DNA of 26,749 bases from Actinomycetes bacterium (GTDB lineage: Bacteria > Actinomycetota > Actinomycetes > Actinomycetales > Microbacteriaceae): positions 1 through 26,749 of the forward strand of contig JAEWJX010000037.1 in NCBI GenBank assembly GCA_023386365.1, given 5' to 3'. Position numbers and translations under genes: made by a program. Shown piece by piece: positions 7,386 through 16,849 of the stretch (the stretch's first letter is position 1; every line of letters begins with the position of its first letter). The notes below the pieces were generated by a model that was given only the letters and a program-made list of their open reading frames with translations, did no database searches and had not been told where the DNA came from.

Positions 7386-8164
7386 CCGAGAAAGACGACC
7401 TGGAGAACCTGAGCGGGGCGTACGCCCTCGACGCGGTGAGCGCCGAGGAGCGCGCCGCCGTGGAGCGGGCGCTCGCCGGTTCGGAGGCGCTGCGCGCCGA
7501 AGTGGGCGAGCTCGCCGACACGGCAGCTGCCCTCGCGGATGCGGTGCCTCCCGTGCAGCCGTCGGCGGGTCTCAAGGATGCGATCTTCGCCCAGCTCGAT
7601 GCGACGCCGCAGCTGCCGCGTGAGGCGGCGGCGGATGCGGATGTCGCGGTCGAAGCTGACGCGGTGGTCGCCGCTCCGACGGGTGCCGCCGAGCAGCGCG
7701 CACAGACCCGCTGGTTCCGTCGGCCCGCGGTCGTCGTGGCGGCGGTAGCTGCTGCTGCCGCGATCATCGTCGGCGGCTTCACCCTGCCGGGGCTGATCAC
7801 CGGCACCTCGCAGCAGCAGGACGATTTCGCGGCGATCGCCGCCGCATCCGACGCGCAGAGCGCGACCATGCAGATGACGGACGGCGGCACCGCCACCGTG
7901 GTGTGGTCGGGGGAGTTGGGCCGCGCGGCGATCGACCTCGCCGACGCCCCGACGCTCGACGCAGCGAGCGACTACGAGCTCTGGTACATCGGCCCCGAGG
8001 GGCCGCGTTCGGCCGGCGTCGTGACCGTCGACGACTCGGGCAACGCGCGCCAGGAGCTCGAGGGCGAGATGGCGGCAGGCGACGCGATCGGCCTCACGGT
8101 CGAGCCGGCGGGCGGCTCCGAGCAGCCCACGACCGACCCGATCCTGGTCGTCGCGACCGCCTGA
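7382..8164 (+). CDS. rskA: Membrane-bound anti-sigma-K factor RskA
   Basis: 260 residues; the GTG start overlaps the sigK stop (GTGA). The N-terminal cytoplasmic anti-sigma domain (about 1-75) carries LSGAYALDAVSAEERAAVE, the RskA/RsiW-like pattern without zinc-binding cysteines. An Ala/Val/Asp-rich linker follows, then one transmembrane segment at about residues 115-137. The C-terminal extracytoplasmic domain (about 145-260) contains YELWYIGPEGP and ends LVVATA, matching the RskA C-terminal fold. In mycobacteria RskA holds SigK at the membrane and is lost through regulated proteolysis. The neighbours DipZ and the thioredoxin-like protein make a thiol-linked signal conceivable, but no cysteine occurs in RskA here, so it cannot itself be a disulfide sensor. 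Confidence 0.92.
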   Translation: MTEKDDLENLSGAYALDAVSAEERAAVERALAGSEALRAEVGELADTAAALADAVPPVQPSAGLKDAIFAQLDATPQLPREAAADADVAVEADAVVAAPTGAAEQRAQTRWFRRPAVVVAAVAAAAAIIVGGFTLPGLITGTSQQQDDFAAIAAASDAQSATMQMTDGGTATVVWSGELGRAAIDLADAPTLDAASDYELWYIGPEGPRSAGVVTVDDSGNARQELEGEMAAGDAIGLTVEPAGGSEQPTTDPILVVATA

Positions 8165-8190
8165 TCCGCGGCCGCGTCGCCGCGTCGACT

Positions 8191-8315
8191 CTCAAATCAA
8201 GGAGATCTGACTCCCGAATCAAGGAGTCGGTGGGGCGGATGTGACGGGTGGGGCACATAGGCACCACCGGCCACACGGGTTCCTTGATTTGGGATCCGCG
8301 GTTCCTTGAGTTGGG
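8191..8315. repeat. Symmetric four-copy 14-nt repeat element between convergent rskA and pstB
   Basis: Consensus CYCRAATCAAGGAR occurs four times: 8191-8204 and 8213-8226 on the plus strand, 8280-8293 and 8302-8315 on the minus strand. Within each arm the two copies are spaced by exactly 8 nt (22-nt period), so two 36-nt arms form an inverted repeat. The 53-nt centre holds its own imperfect stem (8245-8254 against 8261-8270, 8 of 10 pairs). It is far less GC-rich than its surroundings. It could fold as a large bidirectional terminator, be a miniature or REP-like element, or be a paired protein-binding site. Confidence 0.7.
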
Positions 8316-8320
8316 ACGCG

Positions 8321-8336
8321 CCCGCGCTCTAGCGGG
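8321..8336 (-). terminator. Small hairpin after pstB
   Basis: CCCGC-gctcta-GCGGG lies 6 nt beyond the pstB stop codon. A five-pair GC stem is weak alone; it may work together with the adjacent large inverted repeat. Confidence 0.3.
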
Positions 8337-8342
8337 AGCGGA

Positions 8343-9122
8343 TCACCCGAACTTGCCGGAGACGTAGTCCTCGGTCGCCTTCACCGACGGCATCGAGAAC
8401 ATCTTCGTGGTGTCGTCGTACTCGATGAGCTTGCCCGGCTTGCCGGTGCCTTCGATGTTGAAGAACGCGGTGCGGTCGGAGACGCGCGACGCCTGCTGCA
8501 TGTTGTGGGTGACGATCACGATCGTGTACTCGGTCTTGAGCTCCTCGATGAGGTCCTCGATGGCGAGCGTCGAGATCGGGTCGAGGGCCGAGCACGGCTC
8601 GTCCATCAGGATGACCTCAGGGCTCACGGCGATGGTGCGCGCGATGCAGAGACGCTGCTGCTGACCGCCGGAGAGGCCCGAGCCGGGCTTGTCGAGGCGG
8701 TCCTTGACCTCGTTCCACAGGTTCGCGCCGCGAAGCGACTTCTCGACGAGGTCGTCGGCGTCGGGCTTCGAGATGCGGTTGTTGTTGAGGCGCACGCCGG
8801 CGAGCACGTTCTCGCGGATCGACATGGTGGGGAACGGGTTCGGCCGCTGGAACACCATGCCCACTTGGCGGCGCACGAGCACCGGGTCGACGCCGGGGCC
8901 GTACAGGTTGTTGCCGTCGATGAGCACCTCGCCGTCGACGCGCGCGCCCGGGATGACTTCGTGCATGCGGTTCAGGGTGCGGATGAAGGTCGACTTGCCG
9001 CAGCCGGAGGGGCCGATGAAGGCGGTCACCGTGCGGGGTTCGATGGTGAGGGTCACACCTTCGACGGCGCGGAAGGCGCCGTAGTAGACGTCGAGGTCGC
9101 GGACTTCGATGCGCTTGGACAC
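8343..9122 (-). CDS. pstB: Phosphate ABC transporter ATP-binding protein PstB
   Basis: 259 residues, the usual PstB length. Walker A GPSGCGKST (37-45), Q-loop in VGMVFQRPNPFP, signature LSGGQQQR, Walker B VILMDEPCSALDP and H-loop VTHNMQQA are all intact; RPNPFPMS-type sequence and the C-terminal phosphate-cluster ending (KATEDYVSGKFG) are specific to PstB. It hydrolyses ATP on the cytoplasmic face to drive phosphate import through PstC-PstA. It is the last gene of pstS-pstC-pstA-pstB, 37 nt after pstA. In actinobacteria PstB can also be named PhoT; PhoU (22643-23284) is expected to relay transporter activity to SenX3. Confidence 0.98.
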   Translation of the reverse strand: MSKRIEVRDLDVYYGAFRAVEGVTLTIEPRTVTAFIGPSGCGKSTFIRTLNRMHEVIPGARVDGEVLIDGNNLYGPGVDPVLVRRQVGMVFQRPNPFPTMSIRENVLAGVRLNNNRISKPDADDLVEKSLRGANLWNEVKDRLDKPGSGLSGGQQQRLCIARTIAVSPEVILMDEPCSALDPISTLAIEDLIEELKTEYTIVIVTHNMQQASRVSDRTAFFNIEGTGKPGKLIEYDDTTKMFSMPSVKATEDYVSGKFG

Positions 9123-9159
9123 GTGGGTTCCTTCGGGTCGTTTCTGTCGGCCGGCGCGG

Positions 9160-10242
9160 TCAGCGCCCGAGCTTGGGGGAGAAGAAGTGGGAGACGATGC
9201 GTGCGATGGCGTTCAGCAGCGCGACGATCAGGATGAGGGTGAGCGCTCCGGCCCACGCGCGGTCGATGTACGCCTGCGCGTCGGTGCCGGGGCTCACGTA
9301 CTGCGTGTACACGAACACGGGCAGCGACATCATCCGCTCCGAGAACGGGTTGTAGTTCATGCTGGCGGTGAAGCCGGCGACGATGAGCAGCGGCGCCGTC
9401 TCACCGATGACGCGCGAGATCGACAGCATGACGCCGGTGGTGATGCCGGCGATGGAGGTGGGCAGCACCACCTTCACGATGGTGCGCCACTTGGGCACGC
9501 CGAGCGCGTAGGAGGCTTCGCGCAGCTCGTTCGGCACGAGGCGGATGATCTCTTCGCTCGAGCGCACCACGACGGGGATCATGAGGATCGACAGCGCGAC
9601 CGATCCGGCGAATCCGGACCGCGCGCCTTCACCGAAGATGAGGGCGAACAGGGCGTAGGTGGCGAGACCGGCGACGATCGACGGGATGCCGGTCATCACG
9701 TCGACGAAGAACGTGATCGCGCGGGCGATCTTGCCGGTGCCGTATTCGACCAGGTAGATGGCGGTCATCAGCCCGACGGGGATCGACATGAGCGCCGCGA
9801 AGCCGGTGATGATGAGCGTTCCGACGATGGCGTGCAGCGCGCCGCCGCCTTCGCCGACGACGTTGCGCATCGACTGGGTGAGGAAGGTGCCGTTGGTGAG
9901 CGTCGGCAGGCCGTTGGCGACAACGGTGACGGTGAGCCAGATCAGCGGGATGAGCGCCAGCACGAACGCGCCGGTGACGAGCGAGGTCACGAGGCGGTTC
10001 TTCGCCTGGCGTCCGCCTTCGACGAGCAGGGCCAGCAGCCAGTTCGCGAACACGAACAGGATGACGCCGGCGATGAGTCCGAGGATCCAGTTGAACTCGC
10101 CCTCGGGCATCCCGACCAGCGCGGCGATGCCGAGCGTGATCACGAGCGACCCGCCGAGGATCACCCACGGGGTCCACTTGGGCAGCTTGCCGGCCGTGTA
10201 CGAGTTCGCGACGGTGCGGGGCGCGGTGTCGAGGGTCGTCAT
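9160..10242 (-). CDS. pstA: Phosphate ABC transporter permease PstA
   Basis: 360 residues from the ATG at 10242, preceded by GGGAG. The start overlaps the pstC stop (TGATG), indicating coupling. The N-terminus has two extra hydrophobic segments (about 27-45 and 52-73) before the core, common in actinobacterial PstA. The core permease domain (about 90-355) has further helices and the EAA cytoplasmic loop (ELREASYALGVPKWRTI) that docks with PstB, then ISRVIGETAPLL. It forms the membrane channel together with PstC. Confidence 0.97.
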   Translation of the reverse strand: MTTLDTAPRTVANSYTAGKLPKWTPWVILGGSLVITLGIAALVGMPEGEFNWILGLIAGVILFVFANWLLALLVEGGRQAKNRLVTSLVTGAFVLALIPLIWLTVTVVANGLPTLTNGTFLTQSMRNVVGEGGGALHAIVGTLIITGFAALMSIPVGLMTAIYLVEYGTGKIARAITFFVDVMTGIPSIVAGLATYALFALIFGEGARSGFAGSVALSILMIPVVVRSSEEIIRLVPNELREASYALGVPKWRTIVKVVLPTSIAGITTGVMLSISRVIGETAPLLIVAGFTASMNYNPFSERMMSLPVFVYTQYVSPGTDAQAYIDRAWAGALTLILIVALLNAIARIVSHFFSPKLGR

Positions 10243-11180
10243 CAGTTGGCTCCCGAGAATTCCTTGCGGCGCGAGACCGCCCAGCGTGCCACCGAGTTCA
10301 CGGCGAAGGTGATGACGAAGAGGATGAGGCCGGTCGCGATGAGCACGTTCACGTCGATGCCGTGGGCTTCGGGGTAGTTGAGCGCGATGTTGGCGGGGAT
10401 CGTGGTGGGGTTCTGCGAGCTGGTGACCACGAAGCTGATGATGAGCGCCGGCGACAGCACCATGGCGACGGCCATAGTCTCGCCGAGCGCGCGTCCGAGG
10501 CCGAGCATGACGGCCGAGATGATGCCGGGGCGGCCGAACGGCAGCACCGCCATCTTGATCATCTCCCAGCGGGTCGCGCCGAGCGCGAGGGCCGCCTCCT
10601 CGTGCAGCTTCGGCGTCTGCAGGAACACCTCGCGGCAGAGGGCGGTGATGATCGGCAGGATCATGACGGCGAGCACGATGGCGACGGTCAGGATGGTGCG
10701 GCCGGTGCCGGAGACGGGCGGGGTGAAGAGCGGGAACCAGCCGAGGTTCTCGGTGAGCCACACGTAGAAGGGCTGGATGGCGGGGGCCAGCACGCCGGCG
10801 CCCCACAGGCCGTAGACGACCGACGGCACCGCGGCGAGCAGGTCGATCGTGTAGCCGAGGCCCTGCGCGAGTCGGCGCGGGGCGTAGTGCGAGATGAAGA
10901 GCGAGATGCCGAGCGCGATCGGCACGGCGATCAGCAGCGCGAGCGCGGCCGCCCAGACGGTTCCGAAGACGAGCGGGCCGACGTACGTCCAGAAGCTGTC
11001 CGGTTCGCCTTTGATCTCGGACGGGTCGACGAGGAAGGCGGGGATCGACTGCGCGACGAGGAAGATCGCGACGCCGGCGAGGACGACGAGGATGAGCGCG
11101 CCGGCCGTCAGGGCGCCGCCGGAGAACAGGCGGTCGCCGAGGCGCTTCTTGGCGGTGATCCGGGCCGGGGCGGCGGTCAT
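10242..11180 (-). CDS. pstC: Phosphate ABC transporter permease PstC
   Basis: 312 residues, six predicted membrane segments. First helix at about residues 21-45 (GGALTAGALILVVLAGVAIF). Family marks: WTYVGPLVFGTVWAAALALL, LAAVPSVVYGLWG, the EAA loop (EEAALALGATRWEMIK) contacting PstB, and GLGRALGETMAVAMV. It partners PstA. It lies 98 nt downstream of pstS; this gap holds a strong hairpin that may lower permease expression relative to the binding protein. Confidence 0.97.
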   Translation of the reverse strand: MTAAPARITAKKRLGDRLFSGGALTAGALILVVLAGVAIFLVAQSIPAFLVDPSEIKGEPDSFWTYVGPLVFGTVWAAALALLIAVPIALGISLFISHYAPRRLAQGLGYTIDLLAAVPSVVYGLWGAGVLAPAIQPFYVWLTENLGWFPLFTPPVSGTGRTILTVAIVLAVMILPIITALCREVFLQTPKLHEEAALALGATRWEMIKMAVLPFGRPGIISAVMLGLGRALGETMAVAMVLSPALIISFVVTSSQNPTTIPANIALNYPEAHGIDVNVLIATGLILFVITFAVNSVARWAVSRRKEFSGAN

Positions 11181-11217
11181 TCGATCCTCGTCAGGTCGGG
11201 GGTTCGGGTTTCAGTGT

Positions 11218-11263
11218 GTCGGGCTGCGACGCCCCGTGCAATGCGCGGGGGCCGCAGCCCGAC
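11218..11263 (-). terminator. Attenuating hairpin between pstS and pstC
   Basis: GTCGGGCTGCG (11218-11228) pairs perfectly with CGCAGCCCGAC (11253-11263), with an inner GCCCC/GGGGC stem. There is no U-tract. Within the pst operon such a structure fits partial termination or protection of the pstS message, giving excess binding protein over permease. This function is inferred. Confidence 0.65.
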
Positions 11264-11278
11264 AGGTACTACTGGGTG

Positions 11279-12364
11279 TTACTTGATCGAGGCGACTGCC
11301 TCGGCGACCTTCGCCGAGAGGTCGGCCGACAGCGGGGCGGCGCCCGCCGACTCGGCGGCGACCTGCTGGCCCTCTTCGCTGGTGATGTAGCCGATGTAGG
11401 CCTTCACGAACTCGCCCTTGGTCGCATCCGCGTACTCGGTGCAGACGATGCTGTACGAGACGAGGACGAGCGGGTAGTGGCTCGGGTCCTCGGTGAGGCG
11501 GTTCAGCTTGAACGCGAGGTCGTTGGCCTCGCGGCCCTCGACGAGCGGCGACTCCGCGACGACCGCGGCGGCGGCCTCCGGGGTGAACGCGACGAACTCG
11601 TCGCCGACCTTGATCTTCGCAACCCCGAGGTCGCCCGCCTTCGACGCGTCGGCGTAGCCGATCGTGCCGGAGCCGTTCTTCACGGCCTCGACGAGACCCG
11701 AGGTGCCCTGGGCGCCTTCACCGGTCTGGTACGGGAACGGGTCGGCCGGCTTCTCGGTCCACACGTCGGGGGCGACCTGGTTGAGGTAGTCCGCGAAGTT
11801 CTTGGTGGTGCCGGAGTCGTCCGAACGGTGCACGGCGGTGATCGCCAGGTCGGGGAAGGTCACGCCCTCGTTGAGCGCGGCGATCGCCGGGTCGTTCCAG
11901 TTGGTGATGTCGCCCTTGAAGATGTGGGCGATGGTGGCCGCGTCGAGGTTGAGCTCGTCCACGCCCTCCACGTTGAAGATCACCGCGATGGGCGAGATGT
12001 AGGTGGGGATGTCGATCGGCTTGGTGTCGGCGGCGCAGGTGGCGAACTCGCCCGCCAGCTCGTCGTCGCTGAGTGCCGAGTCGGAACCGGCCCAGTCGGA
12101 GCCGCCGGCGATGAAGGTCTCACGACCCGCACCCGAGCCCGAGGGGTCGTAGTTGATGGTGACGTCGGGGTTGGCGGTCTGGAAGCCGGCGACCCAGGCC
12201 TCCTGGGCGGAGCCCTGCGACGAGGCGCCGGCGCCGTTGAACGTGCCGGAGAGGGTGCTCTCGGACTCGTTGGCAGAGGGGGTCTCGTTCGCTGCGCAGG
12301 ACGAGAGGGCGAGGGCGCCCACGATCGCGAGGGCGGCGATACCGCCGGTACGCGTGATCTTCAC
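11279..12364 (-). CDS. pstS: Phosphate-binding lipoprotein PstS
   Basis: 361 residues from a GTG at 12364 with AGGGA 6 nt upstream. The signal peptide ends in a lipobox (LALSSC, Cys23), so the protein is tethered to the outer face of the membrane. Phosphate-binding loops of the type II periplasmic-binding fold are visible: GAGASSQ, YDPSGSGAGRE, WAGSDSALSDDE and HRSDDSGTT. Further family marks are ISPIAVIFNV, IFKGDITNWNDPAI and GTIGYAD. It hands phosphate to PstC-PstA. It has its own promoter region with a PHO box, expected to be activated by RegX3 under phosphate limitation. Confidence 0.97.
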   Translation of the reverse strand: MKITRTGGIAALAIVGALALSSCAANETPSANESESTLSGTFNGAGASSQGSAQEAWVAGFQTANPDVTINYDPSGSGAGRETFIAGGSDWAGSDSALSDDELAGEFATCAADTKPIDIPTYISPIAVIFNVEGVDELNLDAATIAHIFKGDITNWNDPAIAALNEGVTFPDLAITAVHRSDDSGTTKNFADYLNQVAPDVWTEKPADPFPYQTGEGAQGTSGLVEAVKNGSGTIGYADASKAGDLGVAKIKVGDEFVAFTPEAAAAVVAESPLVEGREANDLAFKLNRLTEDPSHYPLVLVSYSIVCTEYADATKGEFVKAYIGYITSEEGQQVAAESAGAAPLSADLSAKVAEAVASIK

Positions 12365-12458
12365 TGTGTTCCCTTCGGGAATGTCGGTCTGGTTTCGAGG
12401 CTCTTGGCGGCCTCGGGGGCGACGCTACGAACCGACAGTGACCAGGTTCGAGGGGAAT

Positions 12459-12476
12459 GGTGAACGGGAGGTGAAC
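12459..12476 (-). promoter_or_regulatory. PHO box upstream of pstS
   Basis: On the minus strand GTTCACC (12476-12470) is repeated perfectly after 11 nt at 12465-12459: GTTCACCtcccGTTCACC. This is the direct-repeat unit bound by PhoP/RegX3-type regulators in Streptomyces and mycobacteria. A possible -10 (TAGCGT, 12427-12422) and GTG start 58 nt beyond it make this the pstS promoter. Confidence 0.85.
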
Positions 12477-12480
12477 GAGG

Positions 12481-12500
12481 CCGCAACAACTGGGTTGCGG
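12481..12500 (-). terminator. Terminator hairpin after mutT1
   Basis: CCGCAAC (12481-12487) pairs perfectly with GTTGCGG (12494-12500) around a 6-nt loop, 22 nt past the mutT1 stop and just upstream of the pstS PHO box. It probably insulates pstS from ppk-mutT1 transcription. Confidence 0.5.
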
Positions 12501-12522
12501 GCGCACTCCAATCAGGCGGTGC

Positions 12523-13460
12523 TCAGGCGGTGGGGCCGTGCACTTCGACGGCGACGATTCCGGATGCGGGGTCGTCGACGGGCACGTGCAGCACCGCGTA
12601 TTCGCCGGTGGCGAGGGCGGCGGCGGCCTGCAGGCGTGAGGTGATGGGGGTGCCGGTCTCTTCCGCGACGGCGGCGATGATCTGCGGCAGCACGGGACCG
12701 TGGCTGCACAGCACGACGCTCTCGCGTTTGGCGATGCGCTTGGCGACGAAGTCGCGCACCGGCTTGCCGCCGGAGCGGTAGGCGTCCTGGCTGATCACGT
12801 GGTCTTCGTCGACGGGGATGCCGGTGAGCCGACCCGTGGGCGCGATGGTGCGCATGCAGCGCTCGGCGGTGGAGCTGATGAGGCGCTTCGGTCGGTAGGC
12901 GGCGACCCCGTGCGAGACGCTGAGCGCCTGGTCGGTGCCGCGCTGCATGAGGGGTCGGGTGGAGTCGGGGCCATCCCAGTCCTCACCGGGCACTGCCTTG
13001 CCGTGGCGCAGTGCGATGACGGCGAAGGTGCGCGCGCGGCCCTGGTCGAACAGTTCGCCGAAACGGTCGACGATGTCGATGTCGTGGGTGTAGCTGAGCA
13101 CCTTGCGGGCCTTCTTCAGCCCCACCCAGTGCAGCTCTTCGATCTCGTCGTTGGAGACGAACGTGGAGTTGGCGATCGCATCCGGGCTCACCTCACCGGC
13201 CCAGTAGTACACCTGCTTGTCGCGGCCACTGGGGAGCGTGTACTCGACGACACCGAGCGGCACCCCGAGCGCGATGATGAGGCCGGTCTCTTCGGCGATC
13301 TCCCGCACCGCGGTCTCGGGCAGGGTCTCACCCGGGTCGAGTTTGCCTTTCGGCAGCGAGACGTCTTTGTGCTGCGTGCGGTGCACGAGCAGGATCTTCG
13401 CCTTGCCCTTCTTCGACATGCGCCAGCAGACGGCACCCGCCGCGAGCTGCGGCGTCTGGC

Positions 13461-13464
<4 letters not shown>
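12523..13464 (-). CDS. mutT1: MutT1-type Nudix hydrolase with C-terminal histidine phosphatase domain
   Basis: 313 residues from the ATG at 13464, which overlaps the ppk stop by 4 nt (ATGA). The N-terminal Nudix domain (about 5-140) has the full box: Gly40, then GETLPETAVREIAEETGLI. The C-terminal domain (about 148-313) is a histidine phosphatase with ALRHGKA (Arg153, His154) and a second catalytic region SHGPVLPQII. This two-domain layout is that of mycobacterial MutT1, reported to act on 8-oxo-GTP/dGTP and diadenosine polyphosphates. Coupling to polyphosphate kinase suggests a role in nucleotide and polyphosphate housekeeping. The exact substrate cannot be read from sequence. Confidence 0.92.
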
Positions 13465-15629
<2,165 letters not shown>

Positions 15630-15651
15630 CGCCCCATCCTGCCAGTAACGG

Positions 15652-15669
15652 CGTGAACGGCGGATGAAC
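15652..15669 (-). promoter_or_regulatory. PHO box upstream of ppk
   Basis: Minus strand GTTCATC (15669-15663) and GTTCACG (15658-15652) are direct repeats with an 11-nt period, 22 nt before the ppk ATG. CAGGAT (15641-15636) lies 6 nt before the ATG and may be the -10 of a leaderless message; the PHO box would then cover the -35 region. Confidence 0.7.
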
Positions 15670-15673
15670 GCGG

Positions 15674-16360
15674 TCAGACGCGGCTCGGCACCGACTCCGC
15701 TTCGTCTTCGTACACGTTGAAGCGGTATCCGACGTTGCGCACGGTGCCGATGAGCGAGTCGAGCTCGCCGAGCTTCGCCCGCAGGCGCCGCACGTGCACG
15801 TCGACGGTGCGGGTGCCACCGAAGTAGTCGTAGCCCCACACCTCGCTGAGCAGCTGCTCGCGGGTGAACACGCGGCTGGGGTGGGTGGCGAGGAACCGCA
15901 GCAGCTCGAACTCCTTGAAGGTGAGGTCGAGCGGACGCCCGTGCACCTTCGCCGAGTAGCTGGCTTCGTCGATGACGACCCCGGATGCCTGGATCTTCGA
16001 GACCGAATTCTCTTTCGCGAGACGGTCGATCACCAGACGGATGCGCGCATCCACTTCGGCGGGGCCCGCAGTGGAGAGGATCACCTCGTCGATGCCCCAG
16101 TCGCCGGAGACGGCGGTGAGCCCGCCTTCGGTGAGCACGAGCACCAGCGGCACCCCGATCCCGGTGGTGCGCAGGATCTTGCAGAGCGACTTGGCGCTCG
16201 CGAGATCTTGCCGCGCATCGACGAAGACGAGGTCGGATGTGGGGGCGTTGACGAGCGACGCGGGCTCTGCCGGGATGGTGCGAACACGGTGGCTGAGCAG
16301 GTTGAGCGCCGGGAGGGCATCCGAATCGGCGGCAGAACTCAGGATCAGGAGCTGCGCCAC
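15674..16360 (-). CDS. glnR: GlnR-type OmpR-family response regulator (nitrogen metabolism)
   Basis: 228 residues from a GTG at 16360 preceded by AAAGGA. The receiver-like domain (about 1-115) has LVFVDARQDLASA and ILSTAGPAEVDARIRLV; it is the divergent actinobacterial GlnR receiver rather than a typical acidic-pocket receiver. The C-terminal winged helix (about 130-218) contains DLTFKEFELLRFLATHPSRVFTREQLL, VWGYDYFGGTRTVDVHVRRLRAKL and IGTVRNVGYRF. The sequence closely follows the mycobacterial GlnR I recall (VRTxPAE, GGLxAVSxDWGxDE). It controls nitrogen assimilation genes. It precedes ppk by 44 nt on the same strand, so some readthrough into ppk is possible. Confidence 0.9.
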   Translation of the reverse strand: MAQLLILSSAADSDALPALNLLSHRVRTIPAEPASLVNAPTSDLVFVDARQDLASAKSLCKILRTTGIGVPLVLVLTEGGLTAVSGDWGIDEVILSTAGPAEVDARIRLVIDRLAKENSVSKIQASGVVIDEASYSAKVHGRPLDLTFKEFELLRFLATHPSRVFTREQLLSEVWGYDYFGGTRTVDVHVRRLRAKLGELDSLIGTVRNVGYRFNVYEDEAESVPSRV

Positions 16361-16418
16361 GCGATTCCTTTCCGGGCGTGTTCGGGTCTGTTCGCTTACG
16401 CCACAGTGTACGCAGCCG

Positions 16419-16424
16419 TAGCAT
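16419..16424 (+). promoter_or_regulatory. -10 box of a leaderless promoter
   Basis: TAGCAT is followed by 6 nt and then the GTG start at 16431; no Shine-Dalgarno sequence of useful spacing is present. This placement implies transcription beginning at or beside the start codon. Confidence 0.5.
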
Positions 16425-16430
16425 GAGGCG

Positions 16431-16706
16431 GTGCCCACCTCGTTGTTCAGCGTCATCCCGGTCTGGGTGGCCGCCCTCGCGGGGGCTGTCGTCGTGGGGA
16501 TCGTGGCGCCCGGGTCGGCGTTCGTGTGGCTGCCGGTGGTGATGGCGGTCGCCATCCTGCTCACGTTCGTGATCCAGCTGGGGGTGAGTCGCAAGGAGGG
16601 GCTGGTGTCGCGGATCGTGGCGAGCCTCGCCGGCGCCCTCGGCATCCTGGTGGTGGCGACGGTCGGTTTGTGGGCCATCGCCGGGGAGCTGCCCGTTCCG
16701 GCCTGA
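16431..16706 (+). CDS. Small integral membrane protein (91 residues), unrecognised
   Basis: Starts at GTG 16431, apparently leaderless. It consists almost entirely of hydrophobic segments: about residues 6-24 (SVIPVWVAALAGAVVVGIV), 30-51 (FVWLPVVMAVAILLTFVIQLGV) and 65-86, with a basic SRKEG loop between the second and third. Three helices are expected, the loop inside. It reads like the small conserved membrane proteins found beside housekeeping genes in actinobacteria; I cannot name its function. It is divergent from glnR and begins the plus-strand series that continues with the microprotein, nitrobindin and ygfZ. Confidence 0.75.
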   Translation: MPTSLFSVIPVWVAALAGAVVVGIVAPGSAFVWLPVVMAVAILLTFVIQLGVSRKEGLVSRIVASLAGALGILVVATVGLWAIAGELPVPA

Positions 16707-16721
16707 TCCGCCGCCAGCGAC

Positions 16722-16727
16722 TAGAGT
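16722..16727 (+). promoter_or_regulatory. -10 box of a leaderless promoter
   Basis: TAGAGT lies 7 nt before the ATG at 16735, the same placement as at other leaderless starts here. GGAG in the intervening bases could alternatively serve as a close Shine-Dalgarno site on a longer transcript. Confidence 0.45.
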
Positions 16728-16734
16728 GGAGCGC

Positions 16735-16845
16735 ATGATGCTGGCGCTCGAGCTCTTCTTCATCGGCCTGCTCGGTCTTGCGACGCTCGCGATCGGCGGC
16801 GTCTCGGTCGTCGTGCTCTACAACCTCTTCCGCGGCCAGCGCTGA
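16735..16845 (+). CDS. 36-residue single-span membrane microprotein
   Basis: ATG at 16735 (a second ATG follows at once), TGA at 16843-16845. After MMLALE the peptide is hydrophobic (LFFIGLLGLATLAIGGVSVV, then VLYNLF) and ends with RGQR. One transmembrane helix with a positive C-terminal end is expected, so the C-terminus is probably cytoplasmic. Support for coding: a -10 box in the leaderless position, nearly all codons ending in G or C, no overlap with neighbours, and only 4 nt to the GTG of the nitrobindin-like gene, consistent with an operon. Function unknown; it may be a membrane partner of a neighbouring protein. It is short enough to be missed by automatic annotation. Confidence 0.65.
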   Translation: MMLALELFFIGLLGLATLAIGGVSVVVLYNLFRGQR

Positions 16846-16849
16846 GCCT

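Noticed and set aside
16378..16395. PHO box upstream of glnR (two GTTCG units)
   Set aside because: The period is 10 nt instead of 11 and the units lack the ACC ending.
15630..16763. Extension of the ppk frame upstream through glnR to 16763
   Set aside because: It would read glnR in another frame and is Arg/His-rich without motifs; PPK1 length is correct from 15629.
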